Source: Bacteroidota bacterium
GTDB taxonomy: Bacteria > Bacteroidota > Bacteroidia > Chitinophagales > Chitinophagaceae
Direction: 5' to 3'
Assembly (NCBI GenBank): GCA_020161435.1
Contig: JAIUNV010000001.1
Location: 885,321-949,320, forward strand
DNA: 64,000 nucleotides
Positions 52,919 through 63,327 of the stretch are shown piece after piece. The notes under the pieces are model-generated. The model saw only the letters and a list, made by a program, of their open reading frames with translations, did no database searches and was not told the DNA's origin. The position numbers were made by a program, and so were the translations under genes. Within the stretch, counting starts at the first letter, position 1. Every line of letters starts with the position of its first letter.

Positions 52919-54462
52919 CAAGCATAGCACAAAGACAAGAATTACAAAATAAAATATGGAAAATAGCCAACGATGTGCGTGGCTCAGTAGATGGGTGGGA
53001 TTTTAAACAGTTTGTGTTAGGTGCACTGTTCTATCGCTTTATTAGCGAAAACTTCACCAATTTTATTGAAGCTGGCGATGAAAGTATTGGCTATTCAAAA
53101 CTTTTGGATGATGTAATCACACCTGAAATAAAAGACGATGCCATAAAAACAAAGGGTTACTTCATTTATCCAAGTCAGCTTTTTGTGAATGTTGCCAAAA
53201 CTGCCAATACAAACCCCAATCTGAACACAGACTTAAAAGCCATTTTTGACGCTATTGAAAGTTCTGCAAATGGTTATCCATCTGAACCGGACATTAAAGG
53301 TTTGTTTGCCGACTTTGACACGACCAGCACTCGATTAGGAAATACGGTTGAAAGCAAAAACTTACGTTTGGCTGCCGTTTTGAAAGGTGTTGAAGAACTG
53401 AACTTTGGAAATTTTGAAGATAATCAAATTGACCTTTTTGGAGATGCTTATGAATTTTTGATTTCCAATTATGCAGCCAATGCAGGAAAATCGGGAGGTG
53501 AGTTTTTTACACCGCAGCACGTATCAAAACTCATTGCTCAATTGGCCATGCACAAGCAAGAAAAAGTAAACAAGATATATGACCCTGCGGCAGGTTCAGG
53601 TTCGTTATTGTTGCAAGCCAAAAAGCATTTCGACAATCATATTATTGAAGAAGGTTTTTACGGGCAGGAAGTAAACCACACAACTTACAACCTAGCCCGT
53701 ATGAACATGTTTTTGCACAACATCAATTACGATAAGTTCAATATAGCTCTTGGCAATACACTGATTGACCCACATTTTGGCGATGAAAAGCCATTTGATG
53801 CTATTGTTTCTAATCCTCCTTACTCTATAAAATGGATTGGTGACGATGACCCAACGCTGATTAATGATGACCGTTTTGCACCTGCCGGTGTATTGGCTCC
53901 AAAATCAAAAGCCGATTTCGCTTTTGTACTTCATTGCCTATCTTATCTCTCAAGTAAAGGCCGGGCTGCTATTGTTTGTTTCCCCGGTATTTTTTACCGT
54001 AGCGGTGCAGAGCAAAAAATCAGGAAGTATTTGGTGGATAACAACTTTGTAGAAACCGTAATCTCACTTGCGCCCAATCTATTTTACGGCACAACTATTT
54101 CGGTTACTATTTTGGTGTTGTCCAAACATAAAACCGAAAACAAAACGCAGTTTATTGATGCAAGCGGAGAAGACTTTTTTAAAAAAGTAACCAACAACAA
54201 CGAGCTGACCGATGCCCATATTCAAAAGATTATGGAGCTGTTCGATTGTAAAGAAGATGTTGAACATGTTTCCAAATCAATTGACAATTCAAAAATTGCC
54301 GAAAACGATTATAACCTTTCGGTTAGCTCTTATGTAGAGGCAAAAAACAACCGTGAGCACGTTGACATTACTCAAATAAATGCGGAAATCACCAAAACAG
54401 TAGAGAAGGTAAATGCGCTGCGTTTGAGCATTGATGAAATCATTAAAGAAATTGAAGCCTGA
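52915..54462 (+). CDS. hsdM: Type I restriction-modification system, methyltransferase subunit
   Basis: 515 residues. N-terminal HsdM helical domain ([34 protein letters not shown]), SAM-binding motif I DPAAGSGS (223-230) after [17 protein letters not shown], and catalytic motif IV NPPY (300-303), the N6-adenine class. Two copies with one HsdS form the methylase. The high similarity of the whole operon to the EcoR124I/EcoprrI plan points to type IC. DNA is visibly more AT-rich than the flanks, a sign of transfer. dinD follows after 22 bases. Confidence 0.95.
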   Translation: MTSIAQRQELQNKIWKIANDVRGSVDGWDFKQFVLGALFYRFISENFTNFIEAGDESIGYSKLLDDVITPEIKDDAIKTKGYFIYPSQLFVNVAKTANTNPNLNTDLKAIFDAIESSANGYPSEPDIKGLFADFDTTSTRLGNTVESKNLRLAAVLKGVEELNFGNFEDNQIDLFGDAYEFLISNYAANAGKSGGEFFTPQHVSKLIAQLAMHKQEKVNKIYDPAAGSGSLLLQAKKHFDNHIIEEGFYGQEVNHTTYNLARMNMFLHNINYDKFNIALGNTLIDPHFGDEKPFDAIVSNPPYSIKWIGDDDPTLINDDRFAPAGVLAPKSKADFAFVLHCLSYLSSKGRAAIVCFPGIFYRSGAEQKIRKYLVDNNFVETVISLAPNLFYGTTISVTILVLSKHKTENKTQFIDASGEDFFKKVTNNNELTDAHIQKIMELFDCKEDVEHVSKSIDNSKIAENDYNLSVSSYVEAKNNREHVDITQINAEITKTVEKVNALRLSIDEIIKEIEA

Positions 54463-54484
54463 TTATCTAGAAATACTACACACT

Positions 54485-55327
54485 ATGGAAAAAGCTATCA
54501 TCACGCAATTGAATAAACAATTTGAAGAATATGCTTATGAGCAGGATGGTGTTGAATATTGGCTGGCTCGTGAACTACAAGAGCTTTTAGGGTATGCTGA
54601 TTGGCGAAATTTTTTAAACGCAATTAATAAAGCAAAAGAAAGTTGCCAAACCACTGGCGAAACGGTTTCTGACCATTTCGTTGACGTCACCAAAATGGTC
54701 AAGATTGGTTCTGGTGCAGAAAGGGAACAGGAAGACTTGATGCTCACTCGCTATGCTTGTTATCTAATAGCGCAGAACGGCGACCCTAAGAAAGAACAAA
54801 TAGCTTTTGCCCAAAGCTATTTTGCTATACAAACCAGAAAGCAGGAATTGTTGGAAGAACGCATACAGCTGATGGAGCGTTTGCAAGCACGTGAAAAATT
54901 GGCTGCTACTGAAACCGAACTTTCTAAAAACATTTACGAAAGAGGCGTTGACAATTCTGGATTTGCCAGAATTAGAAGTAAAGGTGATTGGGCCATGTTT
55001 GGCGGGTACAACACCAGCGACATGAAACGTAAGTTGGGCATAAAGGAAAACAGACCTTTAGCTGATTTTTTACCTACCATTACCATTACAGCAAAACAAT
55101 TGGCTACAGAAATTACCAATTTTAACGTGAAGAAAAACGACCTAAAGGGTGAAACGGATATTACGTCTGAACATGTTAAAAACAATAAGGACGTAAGAAC
55201 CCTATTGGGTAAAAGTGGCATTAAACCCGAGGAGTTGCCGGCTGAGGAAGACATAAAAAAACTGGAACGGAGAGTAAAAACTTTAGACAAAGCAATAGCC
55301 AAAAAGAATTTAAAAGGTAAAAAATAA
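54485..55327 (+). CDS. dinD: DNA-damage-inducible protein D family
   Basis: 280 residues. DinD features: QFEEYAYEQDGVEYWLARELQELLGYADWRNFLNAINKA (a BRO-like N-terminal domain), DLMLTRYACYLIAQNGDPKKEQIAFAQSYFA, and NIYERGVDNSGFARIRSKGDWAMFGGYNTSDMKRKLGI. E. coli DinD is SOS-induced and inhibits RecA activity. Genes of this kind are often carried inside type I restriction operons, as here between hsdM and hsdS; the purpose is unknown. ATG 54485 (MEKAIITQLN) avoids the overlap with hsdM. Confidence 0.88.
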   Translation: MEKAIITQLNKQFEEYAYEQDGVEYWLARELQELLGYADWRNFLNAINKAKESCQTTGETVSDHFVDVTKMVKIGSGAEREQEDLMLTRYACYLIAQNGDPKKEQIAFAQSYFAIQTRKQELLEERIQLMERLQAREKLAATETELSKNIYERGVDNSGFARIRSKGDWAMFGGYNTSDMKRKLGIKENRPLADFLPTITITAKQLATEITNFNVKKNDLKGETDITSEHVKNNKDVRTLLGKSGIKPEELPAEEDIKKLERRVKTLDKAIAKKNLKGKK

Positions 55328-55332
55328 TACGA

Positions 55333-55923
55333 ATGAGCTATGTAGATAGATTGTTGCAAGGCGTAGAAGTGGAATGGAAAACATTGGGAGAGGTTTCCAA
55401 TGTTTTACGTGGCAAAAGATTAACACGTCAAGAACTATCGAAGTATGAAAAATATCCGGTTTTTCATGGTGGAATAGAACCATTAGGTTTTTATTCCAAG
55501 TCTAATCGACCAGCTGATACAGTTATGATAATTAATGTAGGTGCTTCTGCAGGTACTGTTGGGTACAGCCCGGTTGATTTTTGGTCATCTGACGGTTGTT
55601 TTTGTATTGGACATTCAGTAGATATAAACAATAAGTTTCTTTATTATTTTTTATTAGGGGAACAAAATTTTTTAAAGTCAAAAGTTAGGGTTGCGGGGAT
55701 TCCTACTTTGGACAATTTTATAGTTGAGAAACTCAAAATTCCCGTCCCACCATTAGAAGTTCAAAAAGAAATTGTTCGCATGCTCGATAAGTTCACCGAG
55801 CTTACAGCAGAGCTTACAGCAGAGCTTACAGCAGAGCTTACAGCCCGTAAACAACAGTATGAATACTACAGAGATAAACTGTTGAATTTCAATAACTTAA
55901 ATGGGGGGGGTATAAGTACTTAA
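55333..55923 (+). CDS. hsdS: Type I specificity subunit, first half (TRD1), cut short at a G8 tract
   Basis: 196 residues. One target-recognition domain (EWKTLGEVSNVLRGKRL through GIPTLDNFIVEKLKIPVPPLEVQKEIVRMLDKF) and the central conserved helix with four ELTA units, then RKQQYEYYRDKLLNF. A full HsdS has two such modules, about 400 residues. Here a run of eight G (55903-55910) shifts the frame to a stop at 55921-55923. With 6 or 9 G the frame would run straight into the second half. It may be an off state or a half subunit able to dimerise. Confidence 0.88.
   Translation: MSYVDRLLQGVEVEWKTLGEVSNVLRGKRLTRQELSKYEKYPVFHGGIEPLGFYSKSNRPADTVMIINVGASAGTVGYSPVDFWSSDGCFCIGHSVDINNKFLYYFLLGEQNFLKSKVRVAGIPTLDNFIVEKLKIPVPPLEVQKEIVRMLDKFTELTAELTAELTAELTARKQQYEYYRDKLLNFNNLNGGGIST
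55798..55845 (+). repeat. Four 12-bp tandem repeats in hsdS (ELTA units)
   Basis: GAGCTTACAGCA repeated at 55798, 55810, 55822 and 55834 (last unit ends in C), encoding E-L-T-A four times, which contains T-A-E-L three times. In EcoR124I/EcoR124II the count of TAEL units (two or three) sets the spacer length of the DNA target (N6 or N7). The same site of the protein is affected here. Confidence 0.9.
55903..55910 (+). repeat. Homopolymer G8 tract at the HsdS break, candidate phase-variation switch
   Basis: Eight G between the two halves of hsdS. The downstream frame is open through the tract (K-W-G-G-Y-K-Y-L-T before the ATG at 55926), so a change to 9 or 6 G fuses both halves. Confidence 0.85.
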
Positions 55924-55925
55924 CT

Positions 55926-56522
55926 ATGAGTGAGTTAGGAGTGTTTCAAAGAGGAAGACGTTTTGTAAAAGACGACATGATTGCCGAAGGCGTACCCTGT
56001 ATTCATTATGGTGAGATGTATACTTATTATGGCACTTGGGCAAATGAAGCAAAATCATTTGTAAGCGAGGGATTGGTAAAAAGAAAAAACTTACGAGTTG
56101 CTAAATATGGAGATGTTGTTATTGTGGCTGCTGGAGAAACCATTGAGGACATCGGATTAGGAACGGCTTGGTTAGGCAAAGAAGGTGTTGTAATTCATGA
56201 TGCCTGTTTTTCTTTCAGAAGCCCATTAAACCCGAAATACGTAGCATACTTTACACGTACTAAAAAATTCCATGACCAAATAAAAAAGCATATTTCATCG
56301 GGAAAGATATCTGCCATTAATGCAAGAGGTTTAGAAAAGGTTTTAATTCCTGTTCCTTCTCCAGAAGAACAAGATCGTATTGTTACCGTCCTTGATAAAT
56401 TCGACATACTCACCACTTCAATCAGCGAAGGCCTTCCGAAAGAGATTGAGTTAAGGAAAAAGCAGTATGAGTACTACCGCGATTTATTGCTAACCTTTCC
56501 TAAGAATAATGTAGAGTCATAA
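55926..56522 (+). CDS. hsdS: Type I specificity subunit, second half (TRD2), out of frame with the first
   Basis: 198 residues: second recognition domain ([56 protein letters not shown]) and the distal conserved region [17 protein letters not shown], matching the RKQQYEYYRDKLLNF of the first half. ATG 55926 could allow separate translation of a half subunit (three bases after the first stop). Read-through in the fused frame would add K-W-G-G-Y-K-Y-L-T, in keeping with the usual TRD2 start. Confidence 0.88.
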   Translation: MSELGVFQRGRRFVKDDMIAEGVPCIHYGEMYTYYGTWANEAKSFVSEGLVKRKNLRVAKYGDVVIVAAGETIEDIGLGTAWLGKEGVVIHDACFSFRSPLNPKYVAYFTRTKKFHDQIKKHISSGKISAINARGLEKVLIPVPSPEEQDRIVTVLDKFDILTTSISEGLPKEIELRKKQYEYYRDLLLTFPKNNVES

Positions 56523-56523
56523 A

Positions 56524-57669
56524 ATGGGACAGTCGTTAATACAAATAGCACAAACACTTAAAGACGCTGATAAAAAATTACAGCTGGTTTATGCTTTTAA
56601 TGGCTCAGGTAAAACTCGTTTATCACGTGAATTTAAGCAGTTGATAGCCCCAAAAGAACTTGAAGCGGTACAAGAAGAAGATTCGGACATTAAAATACTT
56701 TACTATAATGCTTTTACAGAGGACTTGTTCTTCTGGGATAATGATTTGGATGCTGATTCCGATAGGAAGTTAATAATACAACCAAACAGCTTTACCGATT
56801 GGGTACTTCGAGAACAAGGCCAAGACAGGAATATTGTTGCGAATTTCCAGCAGCTAACTAATGATAAGTTGACTCCGCAATTCAACGAAAACTTTACAGA
56901 GATTCGATTTTCATTTGAACGAGGAAACGAAGATGATACTGAATTTGTGAAGATTTCGAAAGGGGAAGAAAGCTGTTTTGTATGGAGTGTTTTTTTTAGT
57001 TTAATGGAACAAGTTGTAAGTGTTTTAAACATTGCGGAAAAAGAAAATCGTGAAACTGACCAGTATGATAAGCTTGAATATATTTTTATTGATGATCCCG
57101 TCAGCTCCTTAGATGACACCCATCTAATTGAATTAGCCGTGAATATTTCAGAGTTGATAAAGTCAAGCACTTCGGATTTGAAATTCATAATCACAACTCA
57201 CAATCCACTATTTTACAATGTGATTTTCAATGAGTTTAATAGGGTTAAGAAGACTAAGAAATGGCTTTTGGAAAAGTTGAATGATGGAACTTTCGCACTT
57301 AACGAAATACAAAGTGACTCGCCTTTTTCCTATCACTTGTTTCTATTAGCAGAATTGGAGAAAGCAACACAGCCAACGGGGGAGATAAAAAAGTTTCATT
57401 TTAACTTCTTACGCAACATACTAGAAAAGACTTCGACATTTCTTGGATACAAAAATTGGGAAGAGCTTTTGCCCCAAGAGTCACGAGAAGCATATTACAG
57501 AAGAATCATAAATCTATCAAGTCATTCAAAACATAATGGTGAAGAAATTGCAATTGTTGAAGAAAATGACAAGAGAGTCTTGGGCTTTCTGGTAAGTGAA
57601 GTGAAAACAAAGTACGGCTTCAAATCGACGATTAACTCAAGTACAACCGAACAGAATGGCGCAGTATAA
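56524..57669 (+). CDS. prrC: PrrC-like anticodon nuclease (restriction-linked)
   Basis: 381 residues, close to E. coli PrrC (396). N-terminal ABC-like ATPase: [20 protein letters not shown] with Walker A G27-T31, [18 protein letters not shown], signature-like [18 protein letters not shown], Walker [21 protein letters not shown] (188-207) and TTHNPLFYN. The nuclease triad known from PrrC (Arg320, Glu324, His356) is kept as Arg297, Glu301 and His334 in FLRNILEKT and [10 protein letters not shown]. PrrC cleaves tRNA-Lys when a phage disables the associated EcoprrI enzyme. Gene order hsdM-hsdS-prrC-hsdR is the same. The end overlaps hsdR by 14 bases. The target tRNA here is unknown. Confidence 0.9.
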   Translation: MGQSLIQIAQTLKDADKKLQLVYAFNGSGKTRLSREFKQLIAPKELEAVQEEDSDIKILYYNAFTEDLFFWDNDLDADSDRKLIIQPNSFTDWVLREQGQDRNIVANFQQLTNDKLTPQFNENFTEIRFSFERGNEDDTEFVKISKGEESCFVWSVFFSLMEQVVSVLNIAEKENRETDQYDKLEYIFIDDPVSSLDDTHLIELAVNISELIKSSTSDLKFIITTHNPLFYNVIFNEFNRVKKTKKWLLEKLNDGTFALNEIQSDSPFSYHLFLLAELEKATQPTGEIKKFHFNFLRNILEKTSTFLGYKNWEELLPQESREAYYRRIINLSSHSKHNGEEIAIVEENDKRVLGFLVSEVKTKYGFKSTINSSTTEQNGAV

Positions 57670-60600
57670 AACCATTGCCGAGTCAAATAATTTCATCGTA
57701 CTGGATAACTATATCAAGGATTCCATGCTGAATGAGCCTTCTGCTGTGTATCAAACAGAGGCAACACTAGAGAATGAGTTCATTCAAGACCTGATTGGTC
57801 AAGGTTATGAAAGGCTTTCAAACCTGAAGACACCAGAAGCGATGTTGGCGAATGTGAGAGTGCAATTGCAATCGCTTAACAACATGGAATTTTCTGATGG
57901 AGAATGGATTCGTTTCGTAGAGGAATACTTAGATAAACCAAGTGATACCCTTGTTGAGAAAACAAGAAAAATACACGATAACTATATCTATGATTTTGTT
58001 TTTGATGATGGTCATATCCAAAATATCTACTTGGTTGACAAAAAGAATATCACAAGAAATAAAGTACAGGTCATTTCACAATTTGAGCAGAAAGGAACAC
58101 ATGCCAATCGTTATGATGTAACCATTTTAGTAAATGGCTTGCCATTGGTTCAGGTTGAACTAAAAAAGCGTGGCGTTGCTATCCGGGAAGCATTCAACCA
58201 GGTTCACAGGTACTCAAAGGAGAGTTTTAATAGCAAAAACTCACTGTATAAATACATTCAAATCTTTGTCATTTCAAACGGAACAGATAGCAGATATTTT
58301 GCAAATACAGTCGAGCGAAACAAAAATAGTTTTGACTTCACCATGAACTGGGCAAAAGCTGACAACAGTTTGATTAAAGATTTAAAGGATTTTACGGCTA
58401 CCTTTTTGGAGAAACGTACACTTCTCAATATTCTTCTCACTTATTCGGTATTTGACACTAGCGATACGCTGCTTATCATGCGTCCTTATCAAATTGCAGC
58501 TACAGAAAGAATCCTTTGGAAAATAGAAAGCTCTTATCTGGCAAAAAGGTGGTCGACCAATGAAGGAGGCGGATATATCTGGCACACTACTGGCTCAGGA
58601 AAAACGCTTACCAGTTTTAAAGCGGCACGTTTAGCAACGCAATTGGATTTTATTGATAAAGTATTCTTTGTAGTTGACCGTAAGGACCTGGACTTTCAGA
58701 CCATGAAGGAGTATCAGCGTTTTTCTCCCGATAGCGTAAATGGTTCTGATAGTACGGCTGGTTTAAAGCGAAATATTGAAAAGGATGACAATAAGATTAT
58801 TGTAACCACAATACAAAAACTGAATAACCTCATGAAAACTGAGGGTGATTTAGCCATTTATCAAAAGCAAGTTGTATTCATTTTTGACGAAGCACACCGT
58901 TCTCAATTTGGGGAAGCCCAAAAGAATCTGAAAAAGAAGTTTAAAAAGTTCTATCAATTCGGCTTTACGGGTACACCTATTTTTCCACAAAATGCATTAG
59001 GTGCTGAAACAACAGCCAGCGTTTTCGGTCGTGAATTGCACTCTTATGTAATTACGGATGCTATCAGAGATGAAAAAGTGCTGAAATTCAAAGTTGACTA
59101 TAATGATGTTCGACCTCAGTTTAAGAATATAGAAACCGAACAAGACGAGAAAAAACTAAGTGCAGCAGAAAACAAAACAGCTTTACTACACCCTGCTCGT
59201 ATCAAAGAAATATCTCAATACATTTTAGATAATTTCAGGATAAAAACCCATAGAAACCAAGGAAGCAACAAAGGTTTTAATGCCATGTTTGCCGTTAGCA
59301 GTGTTGATGCAGCCAAATGCTATTATGAGGAATTAAACAAACTTAAAAAAGACAGCGATAAGCCATTAAAAATTGCAACTATCTTCTCTTTTGCAGCAAA
59401 CGAAGAACAAAGTGCAATTGGTGAAATAGTTGACGAAACTTTTGAACCTTCTGCATTGGATGTTACTGCCAAAGAGTTTTTAACCAAAGCTATCAATGAT
59501 TATAACGCCATGTTCAGAACCAGTTATGGCGTTGACAGTAATGAATTTCAGAATTATTACCGTGACCTTGCCAAACGTGTAAAGAACAAAGAGATTGATT
59601 TAATTATTGTAGTTGGAATGTTCTTAACTGGTTTTGATGCTCCTACACTTAATACCTTGTTCGTTGACAAGAATTTGCGTTATCACGGTTTAATTCAAGC
59701 CTTTTCTCGAACAAATAGAATTTATGATGCCACAAAAACCTTTGGCAACATTGTAACATTCCGTGATTTAGAAAAAGCAACAATCGATGCAATCACGTTG
59801 TTTGGCGACAGTAATACAAAAAATGTGGTTCTTGAAAAGAGCTACAAAGAATATCTAGATGGGTTTACGGATATCGTTACGGGTGAAGCTCGTCGAGGAT
59901 ATGTAGAAGTAGTAAATGAGTTAAATGAGAAGTTCCCTAATCCTGACGAAATCGTAAAAGAGAAAGACAAAAAGGAATTTGCAAAACTATTTGGAGAGTA
60001 TTTAAGAGTAGAAAACATACTGCAGAACTACGATGAATTTAACCACCTAAAAGCACTTCAAACAATCGATATAAATAATCCTGAGGCAGTTGAAGAATTT
60101 AAGAAAGCTCATTTTGTAACAGATGAGGACATTGCAGCAATGCAAAAGATTGAATTGCTCAAAGAAAGGACAGTTCAGGATTACCGTTCAACTTACAATG
60201 ATATTCGTGACTGGTTAAGACGAGAGAAAAGCGGTAAAGAAACAGAAGAATCAACAATTGATTGGGACGATGTTGTTTTTGAGGTTGACTTATTAAAATC
60301 GCAAGAAATAAACCTTGATTACATTCTGGAATTGATTTTTGAGCATAATAAGAAAGCTAAAGACAAAGACACTTTAATTACTGAAATACGTAGAGTAATC
60401 CGTGCAAGTGTTGGAAATAGAGCAAAAGAAAGTTTGGTTGTTGATTTCATTAATGAGACTGACCTTGACACGCTGCAAGACAAAGCGAATGTTATTGAGT
60501 CTTTTTTTGCCTTCGCTCAAAGCAAGCAGAAATCAGAGGCCTTGGATTTAATTGCTGAAGAAAACCTGAATGAAGAAGAAGCAAAACGTTATATAACAGC

Positions 60601-60763
60601 TTCCTTAAAACGGGAATATGCAAGTGAAAACGGAACTGAATTGAATGCTCTTTTGCCGAAAATGAGCCCATTAAACCCTTTGTATTTGGCTAAAAAGCAA
60701 AGTGTTTTTCAAAAGCTGGTCGCATTTGTTGAGAAGTTCAAAGGGGTGGGGGGACAACTATAA
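57656..60763 (+). CDS. hsdR: Type I restriction enzyme, motor/nuclease subunit
   Basis: 1035 residues, as EcoR124I HsdR (1038). PD-(D/E)xK nuclease: Asp154 and Glu168-x-Lys170 in [20 protein letters not shown], equal to Asp151/Glu165/Lys167 of EcoR124I. Helicase: Walker A GSGKT (313-317), DEAH (411-414), [20 protein letters not shown]. The C terminus ends [12 protein letters not shown], where the helical domain contacts the methylase in type IC enzymes. It translocates DNA and cuts far from the target. Starts inside the end of prrC, so coupled. Confidence 0.96.
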   Translation: MAQYKTIAESNNFIVLDNYIKDSMLNEPSAVYQTEATLENEFIQDLIGQGYERLSNLKTPEAMLANVRVQLQSLNNMEFSDGEWIRFVEEYLDKPSDTLVEKTRKIHDNYIYDFVFDDGHIQNIYLVDKKNITRNKVQVISQFEQKGTHANRYDVTILVNGLPLVQVELKKRGVAIREAFNQVHRYSKESFNSKNSLYKYIQIFVISNGTDSRYFANTVERNKNSFDFTMNWAKADNSLIKDLKDFTATFLEKRTLLNILLTYSVFDTSDTLLIMRPYQIAATERILWKIESSYLAKRWSTNEGGGYIWHTTGSGKTLTSFKAARLATQLDFIDKVFFVVDRKDLDFQTMKEYQRFSPDSVNGSDSTAGLKRNIEKDDNKIIVTTIQKLNNLMKTEGDLAIYQKQVVFIFDEAHRSQFGEAQKNLKKKFKKFYQFGFTGTPIFPQNALGAETTASVFGRELHSYVITDAIRDEKVLKFKVDYNDVRPQFKNIETEQDEKKLSAAENKTALLHPARIKEISQYILDNFRIKTHRNQGSNKGFNAMFAVSSVDAAKCYYEELNKLKKDSDKPLKIATIFSFAANEEQSAIGEIVDETFEPSALDVTAKEFLTKAINDYNAMFRTSYGVDSNEFQNYYRDLAKRVKNKEIDLIIVVGMFLTGFDAPTLNTLFVDKNLRYHGLIQAFSRTNRIYDATKTFGNIVTFRDLEKATIDAITLFGDSNTKNVVLEKSYKEYLDGFTDIVTGEARRGYVEVVNELNEKFPNPDEIVKEKDKKEFAKLFGEYLRVENILQNYDEFNHLKALQTIDINNPEAVEEFKKAHFVTDEDIAAMQKIELLKERTVQDYRSTYNDIRDWLRREKSGKETEESTIDWDDVVFEVDLLKSQEINLDYILELIFEHNKKAKDKDTLITEIRRVIRASVGNRAKESLVVDFINETDLDTLQDKANVIESFFAFAQSKQKSEALDLIAEENLNEEEAKRYITASLKREYASENGTELNALLPKMSPLNPLYLAKKQSVFQKLVAFVEKFKGVGGQL

Positions 60764-60781
60764 AAGTTACGGAATGAAAAA

Positions 60782-61018
60782 TTGGCTGATTTTTACCCAG
60801 ACAATCCATTAGAAATAAAAAGCTGTGGTCAGTTACATAAAGTGCTGAAATCCAATCTTCCTGAAGTGTATGCCAGCCGGCAGGAGGCTATAGATACCCG
60901 ATTGCGGAGGGCTTTGGCCATGACGCATACAGAAAGGCTACAGGCCTTGCTTTCTTTAATGGAATTGTCGAAGCTATTGAAAGATGCACCTAAGCAACAT
61001 CAACAAATACCAGAGTAA
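60782..61018 (+). CDS. Small hypothetical protein at the right edge of the restriction island
   Basis: 78 residues if started at TTG 60782; ATG 60920 would leave only MTHTERLQALLSLMELSKLL onward. The reading (RQEAIDTRLRRALAMTHTERLQALLSLMELSKLLKDAP) is a plausible helical protein similar in style to short proteins found beside nucleotidyltransferase-type toxins. Codon use is closer to the flanking chromosome than to the island. It may be a 5'-truncated gene left at the insertion edge. Confidence 0.42.
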   Translation: MADFYPDNPLEIKSCGQLHKVLKSNLPEVYASRQEAIDTRLRRALAMTHTERLQALLSLMELSKLLKDAPKQHQQIPE

Positions 61019-61123
61019 TGGACGTTTTGAATGAACAGTTGCTGGAATTTTGGCGACAGGGGCGGTTTTTCGAAGCTCCGAAAGCTGATAAGCTTCAAAA
61101 TTCAATTTTCTTTCCAGTTCTCC

Positions 61124-61154
61124 TTTATAGTATGCACGGCACCCCGTACATTTG
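61124..61154 (+). promoter_or_regulatory. Promoter of the ATP synthase operon
   Basis: TTTA (61124-61127), 19 bases, TACATTTG (61147-61154): a near-perfect Bacteroidota sigma-ABfr promoter (TTTG-N19-TAnnTTTG). Transcription would start near 61161, upstream of ATG 61176, which rules out the longer in-frame TTG start at 61152. Confidence 0.65.
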
Positions 61155-61175
61155 CGGCCAAATTTGAGCACAGGT

Positions 61176-62321
61176 ATGGGTAGCAAGTTCATGAAATCTT
61201 TACTGGTAGCGGTTTTCAGCGTTTTCTCTTTTGGCGTAGCCATGGCTGAAGAAGGCCACGAGCCGGCACAGCACGAAGCGGGTGCCACCCACGAGGAAAA
61301 ACTGGATCCTGGTAAGATCATCATTGAGCACGTAACCGATGCTCACGACTTCCATTTCATGGATATTGGCGGCAAGGCTATTTCTATTTCTTTGCCAGTG
61401 ATTTTGTACAGCGAAGGCAAATGGCATTTTTTCAGTAGCAGCAAATTTCACCATGGCCACGAAGCTCACGAAGGCTTCTTTCTGGTAAATGACCACTACA
61501 TTCAGCAAATGAAGGCCGAAGGCGTAGATGTAAGCGGTTTGAAAAACCAGCAAATCATTGCCGTGGATGCCGAGGGCAAACCAAATGCCAGCGTTCAGGT
61601 ATACGATTTCAGTATGACCAAAAACGTGGTGCAAATGCTGTTGGCCAGCATCCTGCTGATTGTACTCATGAGCAGCATTGCGAAGAAATATGCCAAAAAC
61701 GGTCCCAACAAGGCACCAAGTGGTTTCCAAAATGCAGTAGAGCCAGTGATTACGTTTGTAAGAGATGAAGTGGCTAAGCCAAACCTGCATGGCAAATACC
61801 AGCGTTACTTGCCGTTTTTGCTCACTGTTTTCTTCTTTATCTTAATCAACAACCTGTTTGGTTTAATTCCTGGTTCGGCCAACGTAACGGGTAACCTCGC
61901 CCTTACAGCTGTGCTGGCGTTGATTTCCTTCATCGTTATTTTGTTCAGCACCAACAAGCATTTCTGGGGTCACGTATTTTGGTTTCCGGGCGTACCTGTA
62001 CCGGTTAAGCTCATTATGCTGCCGGTAGAACTGATGGGTATTTTCACCAAGCCCTTTGCCCTCATGATTCGTTTGTTTGCCAACATGGTGGCAGGTCACG
62101 TTATCATCTTGAGTTTCATCATCCTCATTTTCATATTTGGCGCCATGAGCAAATCACTCGGCTATGGTACCAGCCCCATTTTTGTAGGCTTGGCGGTATT
62201 TATTTATGCCATCGAAGTATTGGTAGCCTTCATTCAGGCTTTCATCTTCACCAACCTTACAGCAGTGTTTATTGGTCAGGCTTTTGAACATGGCGACCAC
62301 CACGAAGGCGGACACCACTAA
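61176..62321 (+). CDS. atpB: ATP synthase F0 subunit a
   Basis: 381 residues, longer than most because of a signal-like N terminus (MKSLLVAVFSVFSFGVAMAEE) and about 140 residues of His-rich extension (HEPAQHEAGATHEEK, FHHGHEAHEG) before the usual helices, as in other Bacteroidota. The proton channel helix has PFALMIRLFANMVAGHVIILSF with the essential Arg. ATG 61176 is used; ATG 61191 is equally possible. First gene of the a-c-b-delta run. Confidence 0.94.
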   Translation: MGSKFMKSLLVAVFSVFSFGVAMAEEGHEPAQHEAGATHEEKLDPGKIIIEHVTDAHDFHFMDIGGKAISISLPVILYSEGKWHFFSSSKFHHGHEAHEGFFLVNDHYIQQMKAEGVDVSGLKNQQIIAVDAEGKPNASVQVYDFSMTKNVVQMLLASILLIVLMSSIAKKYAKNGPNKAPSGFQNAVEPVITFVRDEVAKPNLHGKYQRYLPFLLTVFFFILINNLFGLIPGSANVTGNLALTAVLALISFIVILFSTNKHFWGHVFWFPGVPVPVKLIMLPVELMGIFTKPFALMIRLFANMVAGHVIILSFIILIFIFGAMSKSLGYGTSPIFVGLAVFIYAIEVLVAFIQAFIFTNLTAVFIGQAFEHGDHHEGGHH

Positions 62322-62403
62322 GAAATTGGGGATTAGTGATTAGGATTAACCTTGAACAGTGCCGCGGATGCGGAATAAAGAACACCGGATTTTTTCATTT
62401 TAA

Positions 62404-62664
<261 letters not shown>

Positions 62665-62684
62665 TCATTCGCACTGAAAAAAAC

Positions 62685-62723
62685 AAACTGCGTCCATGCA
62701 CAGGGCGGACGGCGCAGTTTTCT
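62685..62723 (+). terminator. Hairpin between atpE and atpF
   Basis: AAACTGCG (62685-62692)/CGCAGTTT (62713-62720) followed by TCTTT. A partial terminator or mRNA stabiliser here would let the c subunit be made in excess over b, as the ring needs. Confidence 0.55.
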
Positions 62724-62773
62724 TTAACTTTTTCGACTCCTGAATATTTATCTCTTTTCAAAAAACGAATCAC

Positions 62774-63262
62774 ATGCTCGACGTAGGATTAGGACTTTTT
62801 GCCTGGAACCTCATCGCCTTTTTAGTAGTGTTGTTCCTGCTGCGCAAATTTGCGTGGAAGCCCATCATCAGCAGCCTGAACGAACGTGAAACCAAAATTG
62901 CCGACAGTATTGCTACCGCCGACCGCGTAAAGGCTGAAATGGCTCAAATGCAAAGCGAAAACGAAGCACTAATGGCACAAGCCCGCGAAGAACGTGCCGC
63001 TATGCTGAAAGAGGCAAAAGAAACCCGTGATAAAATGGTAAACGAAGCCAAAGAGCAGGCTAAGCTGGAAGCCAATAAAATTGTAGCTGAAGCACAACAG
63101 GCCATCAACAACCAAAAAATGGCTGCCATTACCGATGTAAAAAATCAGGTGGGTGCATTGGTGGTTGAAGTGGCAGAAAAAGTATTGCGCCGCGAACTAG
63201 CCAATAAAGCTGACCAGGAAAACTACATCAAAGAGTTGAGCAACGCTGTAAAACTGAACTAA
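62774..63262 (+). CDS. atpF: ATP synthase F0 subunit b
   Basis: 162 residues. N-terminal membrane helix (LFAWNLIAFLVVLFLLRKFAW) and a long charged helix (ETKIADSIATADRVKAEMAQMQSENEALMAQAREERAAML... ) forming the right-handed coiled-coil stalk that holds F1 through delta. Confidence 0.95.
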   Translation: MLDVGLGLFAWNLIAFLVVLFLLRKFAWKPIISSLNERETKIADSIATADRVKAEMAQMQSENEALMAQAREERAAMLKEAKETRDKMVNEAKEQAKLEANKIVAEAQQAINNQKMAAITDVKNQVGALVVEVAEKVLRRELANKADQENYIKELSNAVKLN

Positions 63263-63327
63263 GCTGAAAGAGCAGCTTTTGCAGCAATGCAAAAGCCGTT
63301 ATTCTTCAATATAAGAGAAGCAATTGT

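Noticed and set aside
60741..60752. G-rich tract at the end of hsdR as a second phase switch
   Set aside because: The tract is short and interrupted, and it encodes the normal KGVGGQL C terminus of type IC HsdR; a shift would change only the last residues.
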